From Desulfobacteraceae bacterium (lineage in GTDB: Bacteria > Desulfobacterota > Desulfobacteria > Desulfobacterales > Desulfosarcinaceae): a DNA stretch of 8,202 nucleotides. Shown here one piece after another: positions 1 through 7,127 of the stretch (position 1 is the stretch's first letter; each line of letters begins with the position of its first letter). A program made the translations under genes and the position numbers. The stretch is taken from NCBI GenBank assembly GCA_027025615.1, contig JALVQM010000497.1, positions 1-8,202 of the forward strand. Reading direction: 5' to 3'. The notes below the pieces were generated by a model, which was given only the letters and a program-made list of their open reading frames with translations, ran no database searches and was not told the origin of the DNA.

Positions 1-867
1 TCTTACTCAGGACACCTTACCAATCCTAAAAAGACTCCGTATAATCTTTTTGCGGCCACAGACTATTCTACAAATGCCAGGGCGACACTGACTGCATGGT
101 TCGATACCCGCTGGCCCAAGCATCCGGATTACGGCAAGCGCAAACCACGCTTTGCCTGCTGTTACATGTTCGCATCACCTTATGCCAGTGCTCCTATCAA
201 GGCCATCAAGGACCAGGCCAAGATTCTCGGTTTCGATATAGGTCCGGACCAGGATGTGTCCCTGTTTGCCATCGACACCAAGAGCCAGATTTTGGCGTTG
301 AAAGATTTCAAACCTGACGTGGTCTGGCACGGCAATACAACCATGTCTGTATCGGCCACCCTGAGGGATGCCTATGCCCTGGGACTGGGAGCCGATCACA
401 TAGTTAACCTGTGGGGATTCGATGAAAACCTGCCACGTTTGGCCGGCAAGGCCGCCGAGGGTGTGATGGCCGGCACGGTTTGTGCTTTTTACGGTGAAAA
501 TACTCCTCTGATGCCAAAGGTGGTGGAGTACGGCAAAAAGTATAACCCCGGTGTGCCCACCGAAAAACGCCTGATCCGGTCAATCCAGGCCTGGTCAAAT
601 GTCATGGCCCTCTGGGAAGCCATGAAACGAGCAGATAAAGCGGGCAAGCTGAACGGAGAGGGTATTGTCAAGCAGGGATTTGAAACCATGCGTGGTTTTG
701 ACCTTGGTCTTGGCGGCGCACCGCTTACCTATACTGCTACCGATCACCGCGTTTCCGGCCAGGTGCCGGTTTACGAGATCAGCGGAGGCAAATTCAAGCT
801 GGTCAAGCGGGTAGACCTGAAAAAACGTTGGCCGAAAAAATGGGCCAATGAATGGATCGGTTGGTAG
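1..867 (+). CDS. ABC transporter substrate-binding protein, branched-chain amino acid (LivK) type, 5'-truncated by the window edge
   Basis: The frame is open from base 1 to the TAG at 865-867, giving 288 visible residues; the N-terminus with its signal peptide lies outside the window. Family members are periplasmic type I binding proteins of roughly 400 residues that deliver amino acids or other small carboxylates to LivHM permeases. The visible part fits the second lobe and C-terminal end: a segment around AIKDQAKILGFDI, then a region about changing subunit positions in the binding cleft, and an end with VPVYEISGGKFKLVKR, which resembles the usual closing strands. The LivF ATPase gene follows 49 bases downstream, supporting the assignment. 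The ligand cannot be read from sequence; in Desulfobacterota such proteins beside acyl-CoA ligases may bind aromatic or fatty acids rather than leucine (inference). No frameshift or internal stop was seen. Confidence 0.87.
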   Translation, partial: SYSGHLTNPKKTPYNLFAATDYSTNARATLTAWFDTRWPKHPDYGKRKPRFACCYMFASPYASAPIKAIKDQAKILGFDIGPDQDVSLFAIDTKSQILALKDFKPDVVWHGNTTMSVSATLRDAYALGLGADHIVNLWGFDENLPRLAGKAAEGVMAGTVCAFYGENTPLMPKVVEYGKKYNPGVPTEKRLIRSIQAWSNVMALWEAMKRADKAGKLNGEGIVKQGFETMRGFDLGLGGAPLTYTATDHRVSGQVPVYEISGGKFKLVKRVDLKKRWPKKWANEWIGW

Positions 868-916
868 GAAGCATAAACGCCTGCAACCCATATCATTGCC
901 CGGGAGGAAAGTCATT

Positions 917-1729
917 TTGTCTAGCCAAGAACCGATCTTGAAGATCAACAATATTGAGGTCAAATATCACGAGGTCATCCTCGTTATCAAAGGTGTCTCA
1001 ATAGAAGTGCCCGAAGGTGGAATCGTGGCCCTGCTGGGAGCCAACGGTGCTGGTAAAAGTACTACTTTAAAGGCGGTTTCCGGCCTGTTGAAACACGAAG
1101 ACGGCCGGGTGACCGATGGTTCCATCGAGTTCATGGGTCAGCGGATCGACCGCTTGGGGCCGGAGAAAATAGCCCGGATGGGAATTGTCCAGGTTATCGA
1201 AGGCCGCCGGGTTTTCGAGCACCTGACCGTCGAACAGAACCTGAAAGTCGGCGCCCACATGCGCAAACAGGGCCGTTCTATCAAGGAAGGCCTGGAGATG
1301 GTGTATCACTATTTCCCGCGCTTGCGTGAAAAGCGCAACGAGACAGCCGGATTCATCAGCGGTGGTGAACAGCAGATGACTGTTGTAGGCCGGGCCCTGA
1401 TGACCCAGCCCAAGCTGATCATGCTTGATGAGCCATCAATGGGGCTGGCACCGAAATTGATCCATGAGATCTTCAAGATTATAACCAGGCTGAACAAAGA
1501 AGAGGGTATCTCAATTCTCTTGGTAGAGCAAAATGCCAAGTTGGCCCTCAACGTGGCACCCCATGCCTACGTGCTTGAAAACGGACGGATAGTTATGGAT
1601 GACTCGGCTGAAAAGCTGCGTGAAAACCCGGACATCAAGGACTTTTACCTGGGCATGACTGATCTTGGAGGGCGTAAGAGCTTTCGTGATGTCAAGCATT
1701 ACAAACGTCGCAAAAGATGGCTCGCATGA
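917..1729 (+). CDS. livF: Branched-chain amino acid-type ABC transporter ATP-binding protein LivF
   Basis: This cytoplasmic ATPase of 270 residues would power uptake with the upstream binding protein and permeases outside the window. Seen motifs: Walker A GANGAGKST (41-49), Q-loop Q92, signature ISGGEQQ (147-153, Ile for the usual Leu), Walker B LIMLDEP (167-173), and LLVEQNA in place of an H-loop histidine, which is normal for LivF. The start chosen is TTG at 917, because GGGAGG at 902-907 sits 9 bases upstream and the family homology begins with EPILKINNIEV. An in-frame ATG at 848 would overlap the preceding gene and add 23 unrelated residues. The C-terminus has a basic tail (KHYKRRKRWLA) beyond the compact E. 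coli LivF of about 237 residues. The next gene starts 29 bases downstream, so co-transcription is likely. Confidence 0.93.
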   Translation: MSSQEPILKINNIEVKYHEVILVIKGVSIEVPEGGIVALLGANGAGKSTTLKAVSGLLKHEDGRVTDGSIEFMGQRIDRLGPEKIARMGIVQVIEGRRVFEHLTVEQNLKVGAHMRKQGRSIKEGLEMVYHYFPRLREKRNETAGFISGGEQQMTVVGRALMTQPKLIMLDEPSMGLAPKLIHEIFKIITRLNKEEGISILLVEQNAKLALNVAPHAYVLENGRIVMDDSAEKLRENPDIKDFYLGMTDLGGRKSFRDVKHYKRRKRWLA

Positions 1730-1758
1730 CCCTTCCAAAAAACAAAGGGGGGACACCA

Positions 1759-2367
1759 ATGTCGAAGAAAAGACTGTTTACGATCATATGCGCAATGGCG
1801 GTGGCTGTGGCCCTGGCCGGTTGTGCTGGCATGAGTGCCAAACCGACTGCAAAGAATTTCGTTGAGCCCAAGATAGAACTTGAAATGGTGGAAGTGGCCC
1901 ATTACTGGGGCTGGTGGTACTTTTCCAAAAAGGTCAAACCGACCATGGGAACACCAGGCAATTACGGGGCACCCCTGGACTTGGCCTTTGTGTTCAACGT
2001 AACCAACCCCAACCCCTATCCGGTTCAGCTTGAAAATATAAAGTTTACCGTGGCCTTTGAAGAGTTTGATCTCAACACGGTAAATTCGACTGCCAGCCAG
2101 TGGATTCCACCCGGCAAGACCAACCAGATAAGGGTCCATGCCATGTTCGATGGCCGGCAATCACTGCTGAGCCTGCTGGTGACCGGTGGCTTCAAGCTGA
2201 AGAAAAAGACCGGTGCCGCCGGCCCGGGACCGGCCCTGAAACAACTGGCGGCCTGGTGGAAGGCAGCCCCGGAATACGGCTTTCCGATTTATGTAAAGGA
2301 AGGCGCAGCGGTTATCAATGCCGGTGATGTGAACCGGGTTGTAAGTTTTTCTGCAAAATTTCCTTGA
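1759..2367 (+). CDS. Predicted lipoprotein with LEA14/WHy-like domain
   Basis: The protein has 202 residues. It starts with a lysine-rich n-region, a hydrophobic stretch and a lipobox LAGC with the lipidated cysteine at residue 22, so it should be membrane-anchored. The residue after Cys is Ala, not Asp, which by the +2 rule of Lol sorting favours the outer membrane (inference). Residues about 72-200 carry FVFNVTNPNPYPVQLENI and later IPPGKTNQIRV, the pattern of the LEA-type-2/WHy beta-sandwich, where NPN is typical. The function of bacterial WHy lipoproteins is not well defined. The ATG at 1759 is preferred over 1717 because AAAGGGGGG lies just upstream and the signal peptide begins there; 1717 would overlap livF. 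It sits between livF and the ligase, so it may belong to the same transcript. It is not a standard transporter subunit. Confidence 0.75.
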   Translation: MSKKRLFTIICAMAVAVALAGCAGMSAKPTAKNFVEPKIELEMVEVAHYWGWWYFSKKVKPTMGTPGNYGAPLDLAFVFNVTNPNPYPVQLENIKFTVAFEEFDLNTVNSTASQWIPPGKTNQIRVHAMFDGRQSLLSLLVTGGFKLKKKTGAAGPGPALKQLAAWWKAAPEYGFPIYVKEGAAVINAGDVNRVVSFSAKFP

Positions 2368-2394
2368 TTGTTTCAAGTTGAGTTAAAGACAACA

Positions 2395-2430
2395 GCTCCC
2401 CGGGCCCGGATTCCTGCGGCCCGGGAGAGC
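2395..2430 (+). terminator. GC-rich hairpin between the lipoprotein and ligase genes, possible terminator or attenuator
   Basis: The arms GCTCCCCGGGCC (2395-2406) and GGCCCGGGAGAGC (2418-2430) pair over 12 base pairs with one bulged A at 2426, around a loop of about 11 bases. A strong T-run does not follow; the next bases are TTAAATGATATTTC. It lies 27 bases after the lipoprotein stop and 43 before the ligase start. It could end or partly attenuate the transporter transcript, or protect the 3' end of the upstream mRNA. Confidence 0.4.
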
Positions 2431-2473
2431 TTAAATGATATTTCTTTATCGACCGAACCGGTCCGGGAGTATT

Positions 2474-4006
2474 ATGGCACTGTACGATTTTACCCTGTAT
2501 GACGTTATTGCTCGCAACGCCCGACTTTGCGGCGGAAAGTGTGCTTGGATCGACAGCCACGACGGCCGGGAATTTAACTTTTCCCAGATCAGGCAAATGA
2601 CCGACAGTCTGGCTGCCGCACTTGGCGCCAGGGGTATTTCCAAGGGCGACCGTATTGGTGTGGTAGCCCAGAATTGTGCTGCTTATTTCCTGGTTTACGG
2701 CGCTGCCGCTGCCCTGGGTGCCATTGTTCTGCCGGTTAACTGGCGGTTGTCGGAAGAAGAAGTTCAGTATTGTCTTAACGATTGCAGCCCAAAGTGTGTC
2801 TTTGCCGATGGTGATTACCGGCACCTGGTAAAAAACATGGCTTCGAAGCTGTCCTCGGTCGAACACCTGTTGGCACTGGACCAGGGTGATTCTGAATTTA
2901 CGCCTTTTGATGCCCTCCTGGCAGAAGGCCGGGGAAAGATTTTACCTTCGGTCAGCAACTCTGACGACGGACTGGTAATTATCCATACCGCGGCGGTGGC
3001 CGGAAACCCCCGGGGAGCCCTGCTGAGCCACCGAAACGTTCTGCTTGCCGGTATGCATCTACTCAATTGTATGGGGGTCGATCATCGTGATGTTCATCTC
3101 AACCTGCTTCCCATGTTCCATGTAGCCGGCCTTTTCATGGCGGTTCATGTTTTCATGGCAGGCGGTCTTAATGTTAACATGAAAAAATTTGATGCCCCCA
3201 GAGCGGTCGAATTGATTGAATCCCACCAGGCATCGGTGATGTTTGATTTTACGCCCATACTGAATTCACTGCTGGAAGCCGGGCGGAAAAACAGCTCCGG
3301 CAGTCTGGACAGCCTTCAAAAGGTTATTGGGATTGACACACCCCAGACCATTGAACAGTACCAGAAGTTGACCGGGGGAACTTTTTTCTGCATGTACGGC
3401 CAGACGGAGACTTCCGCCTTGGCTACTATGGCTCCTTATGACCTTTGCCCGGGTTCGGCAGGCAGGCCTATTCCCATGGCTGTTGTGGAAGTTGTTGACG
3501 ACCAGGACGAACCGGTGGACACTGGTCAGGTTGGTGAAATTGTCATGCGTGGTCCAATGGTTTTCAAGGGGTACTGGAATCTTCCCGAGGACAACAAAAC
3601 AACTTTCCGCAACAACTGGCATCATACCGGCGATCTTGGCCGTTTCGATGAAAACGGGTTTCTCTGGTACGAAGGGCGTAAACCTGAAAAGGAACTCATA
3701 AAGCCTGGTGGTGAAAATGTATATCCGGCCGAGGTCGAAAAGGCTATCCTGGAACATCCGGCCGTCAGGCAGACAGTGGTTTTCGGGGTGCCTGATCCCA
3801 AATGGAAAGAAGGCATCAAGGCCGTATGTGTACTGGAAGATGGTAGCCCGCTTACGCCCGAAGAATTGATAGAATTTGTAGGTTCCAGAATAGCCCGTTA
3901 CAAAAAACCCCAGTACGTGGAATTCGTTACAAATCTTCCTGCAACAGCCGCAGGCCAGATAGACCGGGCCAAGGTAAAAGAACTTTATGGTGGGCCGCAA
4001 TCCTGA
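2474..4006 (+). CDS. AMP-dependent acyl-CoA synthetase/ligase family protein with atypical active-site motifs
   Basis: A 510-residue member of the ANL adenylating superfamily, normal in length for an acyl-CoA ligase, which activates a carboxylic acid with ATP to an acyl-AMP and then a CoA ester. Seen: A5 YGQTE (308-312), A7 HTGDLGR (384-390), A8 GRKPEKELIKPGGENVYPAE (401-420). Two hallmark sites are unusual. The A3 phosphate loop, normally like TSGTTGxPKG, reads HTAAVAGNPRGA (171-182). The A10 region PATAAGQ (489-495) has Gln495, codon CAG, where most family members have the catalytic lysine. Fold and length are intact, so this may be a divergent subfamily rather than a dead gene. ATG 2474 is chosen over 2435, since GGGAG lies 5 bases upstream and homology starts at ALYDFTLYD. 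Substrate is unknown; the Liv-type neighbours suggest an imported carboxylate. Confidence 0.88.
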   Translation: MALYDFTLYDVIARNARLCGGKCAWIDSHDGREFNFSQIRQMTDSLAAALGARGISKGDRIGVVAQNCAAYFLVYGAAAALGAIVLPVNWRLSEEEVQYCLNDCSPKCVFADGDYRHLVKNMASKLSSVEHLLALDQGDSEFTPFDALLAEGRGKILPSVSNSDDGLVIIHTAAVAGNPRGALLSHRNVLLAGMHLLNCMGVDHRDVHLNLLPMFHVAGLFMAVHVFMAGGLNVNMKKFDAPRAVELIESHQASVMFDFTPILNSLLEAGRKNSSGSLDSLQKVIGIDTPQTIEQYQKLTGGTFFCMYGQTETSALATMAPYDLCPGSAGRPIPMAVVEVVDDQDEPVDTGQVGEIVMRGPMVFKGYWNLPEDNKTTFRNNWHHTGDLGRFDENGFLWYEGRKPEKELIKPGGENVYPAEVEKAILEHPAVRQTVVFGVPDPKWKEGIKAVCVLEDGSPLTPEELIEFVGSRIARYKKPQYVEFVTNLPATAAGQIDRAKVKELYGGPQS

Positions 4007-4019
4007 CAGTATGAGATAA

Positions 4020-4441
4020 CGATCAGGTCACTATATCCAACTTTCCATTATCGGCCAGCAGGTTGAACGGCTGAAAGATATTGTTCCCAAGTCCCATACA
4101 TTTTCAAGGGACTCCGACAGGTATTTCTAAACCTGCTTAACAATGCCATTGGCGCCCTGGATGAAGTTGATGGAAGCAAAAAAGAGATCGGTATTGAAAT
4201 ACGGGAAGAAAACAGTTCAGCCCTGGTAGAAATTCATGCCAATGGCTGTGGAATACCGGAAGATATGCAGCCGTCGATTTCTGATCCGTTTTTCACAACC
4301 AAGGGGGAGGATAAAGGGACAGGACTGGTCCTGGCTATTGTCAATTCAATCCTACACAAACACAAGGCCGATATGAAATTAAGCTTAGATTTCAAAGCAG
4401 GAACCACTTTTACCCTTGTTTTCCCTGACCTGCCTGACTAA
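4020..4441 (+). pseudogene. Degenerate sensor histidine kinase remnant (DHp helix plus HATPase domain)
   Basis: No usable start codon is present, yet two frames carry kinase homology. From 4020 one frame reads YIQLSIIGQQVERLKDIV then HTFSRDSDR, like the second helix of a NtrB/ZraS-type dimerisation domain. From 4112 another frame, open to the TAA at 4439, reads LRQVFLNLLNNAIGALDEV (N-box) and then HANGCGIPED, SDPFFTTKG, GTGLVLAIV and a closing GTTFTLVFP. Compared with functional kinases, about 45-60 residues between the helix and the N-box are missing, the frame changes near 4110-4121, the G1-box Asp is Ala (HANGCG for xDNGCG), the GLG of the G2 box is GLV, and the F-box Phe of IFDPFF is Ser. 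Those three substitutions are single-base changes away from the common codons. It lies 14 bases after the ligase stop. The parent kinase's signal cannot be read, since the sensor part is gone. Confidence 0.82.
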
Positions 4442-4660
4442 TTACCCGTTTTGCCATCACACTTCCGGATGAATCGATGTCGTCCGGCGAAAAAAGCGGC
4501 TTGAGCCTGTTGCCCGGCAATGGGGCGCTATATAAATTCTCGTGTGACCCGGCGGTCTGGATTGATATCCACAGTCTTGTATTTCTATTTTCATTGTGTT
4601 TAAATAGAAGTATATTAAACTTTATTTTTGATTTCAAATCGCCGCAAGGAGAAAATGAAA
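4442..4660 (+). promoter_or_regulatory. Leader region of the ACT gene with weak candidate promoters
   Basis: This 219-base stretch has no convincing gene and turns AT-rich towards its end. Two weak sigma70-like pairs can be drawn: TTGCCC (4510-4515) with TATAAA (4531-4536) at a short 15-base spacing, and TTGTAT (4577-4582) with TTAAAT (4600-4605) at 17 bases. The ribosome binding site AAGGAG (4646-4651) is clear. Open frames here lack a family signature or codon bias. A promoter is expected, because a broken kinase gene separates the ACT gene from the upstream operon, but its exact place is a guess. Confidence 0.3.
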
Positions 4661-5152
4661 ATGGTCAGAACCGAAATTTCCCTATTTTTAAAAAACGAAC
4701 CAGGACAATTGGCAAGTCTGGCCGAACTGCTTTCCAAAGATGGCATAAACATCGATGCCATGACAATCCAGGATGCCTCGGCCTATGTAAAAGAGCTTTT
4801 CAAAGCCAGGGGTAAATCCCTTAAGCGGATTGCCTCGGCGGCCAGTTACAACTCCATGCGCAAAGACTCATCCGAGTTTGCCTTGATCCGCCTTCTGGTA
4901 GCCGACGGGATGACCAATAAAGCCATAGACCTGCTTTCACGCAACGATTACGTTTTTGATATCATGCCGGTGATAGCTATCGAACTGGAAAATAGGCCCG
5001 GCGAGTTGGCCAAGGTGGCGGCCAAGTTTGGCGAGGAAGGGGTCAACATCAATTATGTTTACGGTTCTGTGTCTTCCCCGGAAGAAAAGTGTCTTTTTGT
5101 GTTCTGCCCGGAAGACATCGAGTTGGCGGCCAAAATATTCAAAGACTACTAA
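4661..5152 (+). CDS. Tandem ACT domain protein, with an insertion in the first ACT domain
   Basis: A 163-residue cytoplasmic protein made almost wholly of two ACT domains, resembling the COG4747 group; ACT domains usually bind amino acids or similar small ligands as regulatory modules. The first runs from EISLFLKNEPGQLASLAELL (5-24) to SEFALIRLLV (71-80) and the helix after it; the second from IAIELENRPGELAKVA (105-120) to CLFVFCPED (144-152). Both carry the usual N/E-x-PG-x-LA turn. In typical members DAS is followed almost directly by the EFALIRL strand, but here about 28-30 residues (41-70), rich in Lys and Arg, intervene. ATG 4661 is chosen because AAGGAG ends 9 bases upstream; ATG 4655 is only 3 bases from it. 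No enzyme domain is present, so it is probably a sensor or partner protein. A terminator follows, suggesting a single-gene transcript. Confidence 0.82.
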   Translation: MVRTEISLFLKNEPGQLASLAELLSKDGINIDAMTIQDASAYVKELFKARGKSLKRIASAASYNSMRKDSSEFALIRLLVADGMTNKAIDLLSRNDYVFDIMPVIAIELENRPGELAKVAAKFGEEGVNINYVYGSVSSPEEKCLFVFCPEDIELAAKIFKDY

Positions 5153-5184
5153 GGGCGCTTCCATCCCGGGTTTACGCCGGTCAT

Positions 5185-5220
5185 GACAGGGGGCGGTTTT
5201 GCGACCGGCCCCTGTCTTTT
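5185..5220 (+). terminator. Rho-independent-like terminator after the ACT gene
   Basis: GACAGGGG (5185-5192) pairs with CCCCTGTC (5209-5216). After one G-G mismatch, an inner CGGT/ACCG stem closes a six-base loop, and TTTT follows at 5217-5220. It lies 32 bases after the ACT stop codon in the space between two converging transcripts. The T-run is short. No A-run precedes it on the other side, so it does not look bidirectional. Confidence 0.65.
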
Positions 5221-5350
5221 CCCGGACAGAATGCCTATAACCTGCCGGATTGAAAAAGGGCTTTTTTCTCCTTCAGAGGCCATCCGGACCCGCCAAGTCG
5301 TAATACTTTGTGGCCTAAAGGTACTGGGGGATCAAAAGCAAGGCTACAGG

Positions 5351-6505
5351 TTAAGGCTTGCGCTTGTCCTTGAAGATGTTGTTGGAAATCACCACCCGCT
5401 GGATTTCAGAAGTTCCTTCGTAAATGGTAAAGACCCTTGCATCGCGATAGTAGCGCTCAACCGGATAATCGGTAGTAAAACCATAGCCGCCATGAATCTG
5501 GACGGCTTTTGCTGTGATCCGGTTGACCATCTCCGAGGCGAACAGCTTGGCCATGGAAGCTTGCATGGTATAACGCCTCCCGCTGTCTTTCATAGCCGCC
5601 GCTGAAAGCATCAACTGGCGGGCGGCTTCGATCTGGGTGGCCATGTCGGCTATCATCCAGCGCAGCCCCTGGAATTTGGAAATTTTTTGTCCGAACTGTT
5701 CTCTTTGTTTGGCATACTTGACCGATGCGTCAAAAGCTGCCTGTGCCACACCAACAGATTGGGCCGCAATACCGATCCTGCCGCCATCCAGGGCGGTCAT
5801 GGCGATTTTGAAACCGTCGCCTTCTTCACCGAGCCGGTTTTCCGCCGGCACCCGGCAATTGTCGAAGATCAAATCAGTGGTATCAGATGCCCTCAGGCCC
5901 ATCTTGTCTTCTTCACGGTCCACTATCAGACCCGGTGTGCCTTTTTCTACCAGAAAAGCGCTGATGCCCTTGTGGGCCTGTGAAGGATCGGTTTTGGCAG
6001 TGACGATAACCAGTTTGGAATTTTTGCCGGTCGTTATAAACCGTTTTGCTCCGTTTATTACATAATAGTCGCCGTCTTTTTCTGCCGTGGTTGACTGGCT
6101 TACCGGGTCTGAACCGGCATGAGGTTCGGTAAGGGCGAAGGCACCGATCCATTTGCCTGCGGCCAGTTTCTTAAGGTATTTCTTTTTTTGTTTTTCAGTT
6201 CCGTAACGAACGATGCTTTCACAAACTATGGAGTTGTGGACACTCATAACTACAGCGGTGGCCGCACAGGCGTAAGCAACCTCTGACAAGGCCAGGACGT
6301 AGCTGATGGAGTCGGCTCCTTCACCGCCGTACTCCACTGGAATCATCATTCCAAGCAAGCCCAATTCGGCCATTTTTTTCAGGTTAGCTGCCGGGAATTC
6401 TTTGGATTTGTCACGTTCAGCGGCCGTTGGCAATATCTCTTTGCGGGCAAACTCCCTTACCATGGACTGGATCATGAGCTGCTCGTCAGTTAGCTGATAG
6501 GCCAT
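5351..6505 (-). CDS. Short-chain acyl-CoA dehydrogenase (butyryl-CoA dehydrogenase-like)
   Basis: A full-length 384-residue flavoenzyme that oxidises an acyl-CoA to the trans-2-enoyl-CoA, normally passing electrons to electron-transfer flavoprotein. Seen: N-terminal helical domain from LTDEQLMIQ, the FAD/substrate signature FALTEPHAGSD (123-133), the middle beta-domain around KMGLRASDTTD (201-211), and the C-terminal signature QIHGGYGFTTDYPVERYYRD (336-355). The catalytic base is Glu363 in YEGTSE, the place used by short-chain and butyryl-CoA dehydrogenases rather than the helix-G position of isovaleryl- and long-chain enzymes. The start is ATG 6505, with AAAGGA about 8 bases upstream. It follows the XRE-cupin gene by 48 bases and is the last gene of the minus-strand cluster. 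Chain-length preference (C4 versus branched or other) cannot be settled by eye, and no EtfAB gene is in the window. Confidence 0.95.
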   Translation of the reverse strand: MAYQLTDEQLMIQSMVREFARKEILPTAAERDKSKEFPAANLKKMAELGLLGMMIPVEYGGEGADSISYVLALSEVAYACAATAVVMSVHNSIVCESIVRYGTEKQKKKYLKKLAAGKWIGAFALTEPHAGSDPVSQSTTAEKDGDYYVINGAKRFITTGKNSKLVIVTAKTDPSQAHKGISAFLVEKGTPGLIVDREEDKMGLRASDTTDLIFDNCRVPAENRLGEEGDGFKIAMTALDGGRIGIAAQSVGVAQAAFDASVKYAKQREQFGQKISKFQGLRWMIADMATQIEAARQLMLSAAAMKDSGRRYTMQASMAKLFASEMVNRITAKAVQIHGGYGFTTDYPVERYYRDARVFTIYEGTSEIQRVVISNNIFKDKRKP

Positions 6506-6553
6506 TGCGGTATTCCTTTCTATGGCACGGCTAAGGTCAATCCTGCTTCTCTT

Positions 6554-7105
6554 TTATGGGCTGTATATTACCACCAACATTTCCGTGGAGGTATCGCTCA
6601 GGTTTCGCATCTTGTGGCGGATGCCGGAATTGAAATGGAGGCAATCTCCCTGTTTGAGAACATTGACATGTTCACCGACTATCACCTCGATGGAACCGGT
6701 CAGAACGTAAACGAACTCTTCCCCTTCGTGCTGGTAGCCCACGCCCTCGTGTCGGGCTCCGGCCTCCACTTTTACCTTGAAGGCCTTGAGGTGCTTGTTT
6801 TCCGCCCCGGGGGTCAAGGTAGTGTAAGCATAATTTTCCGTGCGCTTGGTATAAGCCTTGACCCGGCTGTTTCGCTTGGATTCTTCCTGGCGCAGCAGGA
6901 ATCCGGAGTCGATTTCCAGTGCTCTTGCGATTTGGAGCAAGGTGCCCACCGGGGGGCGCACCTTGCCCGATTCTATCTTTTTCAAGTAATCGACGGCAAA
7001 ACCGGTCTCGTTGGCCAGGTTTTCATAAGACATCTTTTTTTCCAGGCGCACCTTTCGGATGGTTTTGCCCACCTGGGTCAATTCACTGGACTTTTTTCTG
7101 GGCAT
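6554..7105 (-). CDS. XRE-family transcriptional regulator with C-terminal cupin sensor domain
   Basis: A 183-residue DNA-binding regulator. Residues about 12-70 form the XRE helix-turn-helix (VGKTIRKVRLEKKMSYENLA, then LKKIESGKVRPPVGTLLQIA). Residues about 105-182 form a cupin_2 barrel, where HEGEEFVYVLTG (126-137) and GDCLHFNSGIRHKMRN (153-168) match cupin motifs 1 and 2. H126, E130 and H164 are candidate metal or ligand residues, but the first histidine of the usual HxH is replaced by Tyr124, so metal binding is uncertain. The start is ATG 7105: GAGGTGG sits 5 bases upstream and family homology starts there. A longer frame from 7168 would add 21 residues lying across the intergenic hairpin and the end of hbd. 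Lying between hbd and the acyl-CoA dehydrogenase, it probably controls this operon in response to a pathway metabolite (inference). Confidence 0.92.
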   Translation of the reverse strand: MPRKKSSELTQVGKTIRKVRLEKKMSYENLANETGFAVDYLKKIESGKVRPPVGTLLQIARALEIDSGFLLRQEESKRNSRVKAYTKRTENYAYTTLTPGAENKHLKAFKVKVEAGARHEGVGYQHEGEEFVYVLTGSIEVIVGEHVNVLKQGDCLHFNSGIRHKMRNLSDTSTEMLVVIYSP

Positions 7106-7127
7106 GATATCCACCTCGTGTATCAGG

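Noticed and set aside
1543..1557. Missing H-loop histidine in LivF as a sign of inactivity
   Set aside because: A VEQNA-type sequence at this place is normal for LivF ATPases.
2315..2866. 183-residue open frame on the - strand across the lipoprotein-ligase gap
   Set aside because: It overlaps two supported genes and the hairpin, and has no recognisable domain.
3266..4000. 244-residue open frame on the - strand opposite the ligase
   Set aside because: It lies fully antisense to a well-supported ligase gene, and the peptide matches no recognised family; a codon-bias shadow.
4477..4815. 112-residue open frame on the + strand over the ACT leader and gene start
   Set aside because: It overlaps the ACT gene in another frame, shows no domain, and has no clear ribosome binding site.
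5253..5269. A-rich/T-rich GAAAAAGGGCTTTTTTC inverted repeat as a terminator for the acyl-CoA dehydrogenase transcript
   Set aside because: The stem is all A-T apart from its end pair, too weak to call as a terminator; no better minus-strand terminator was seen in 5153-5350.
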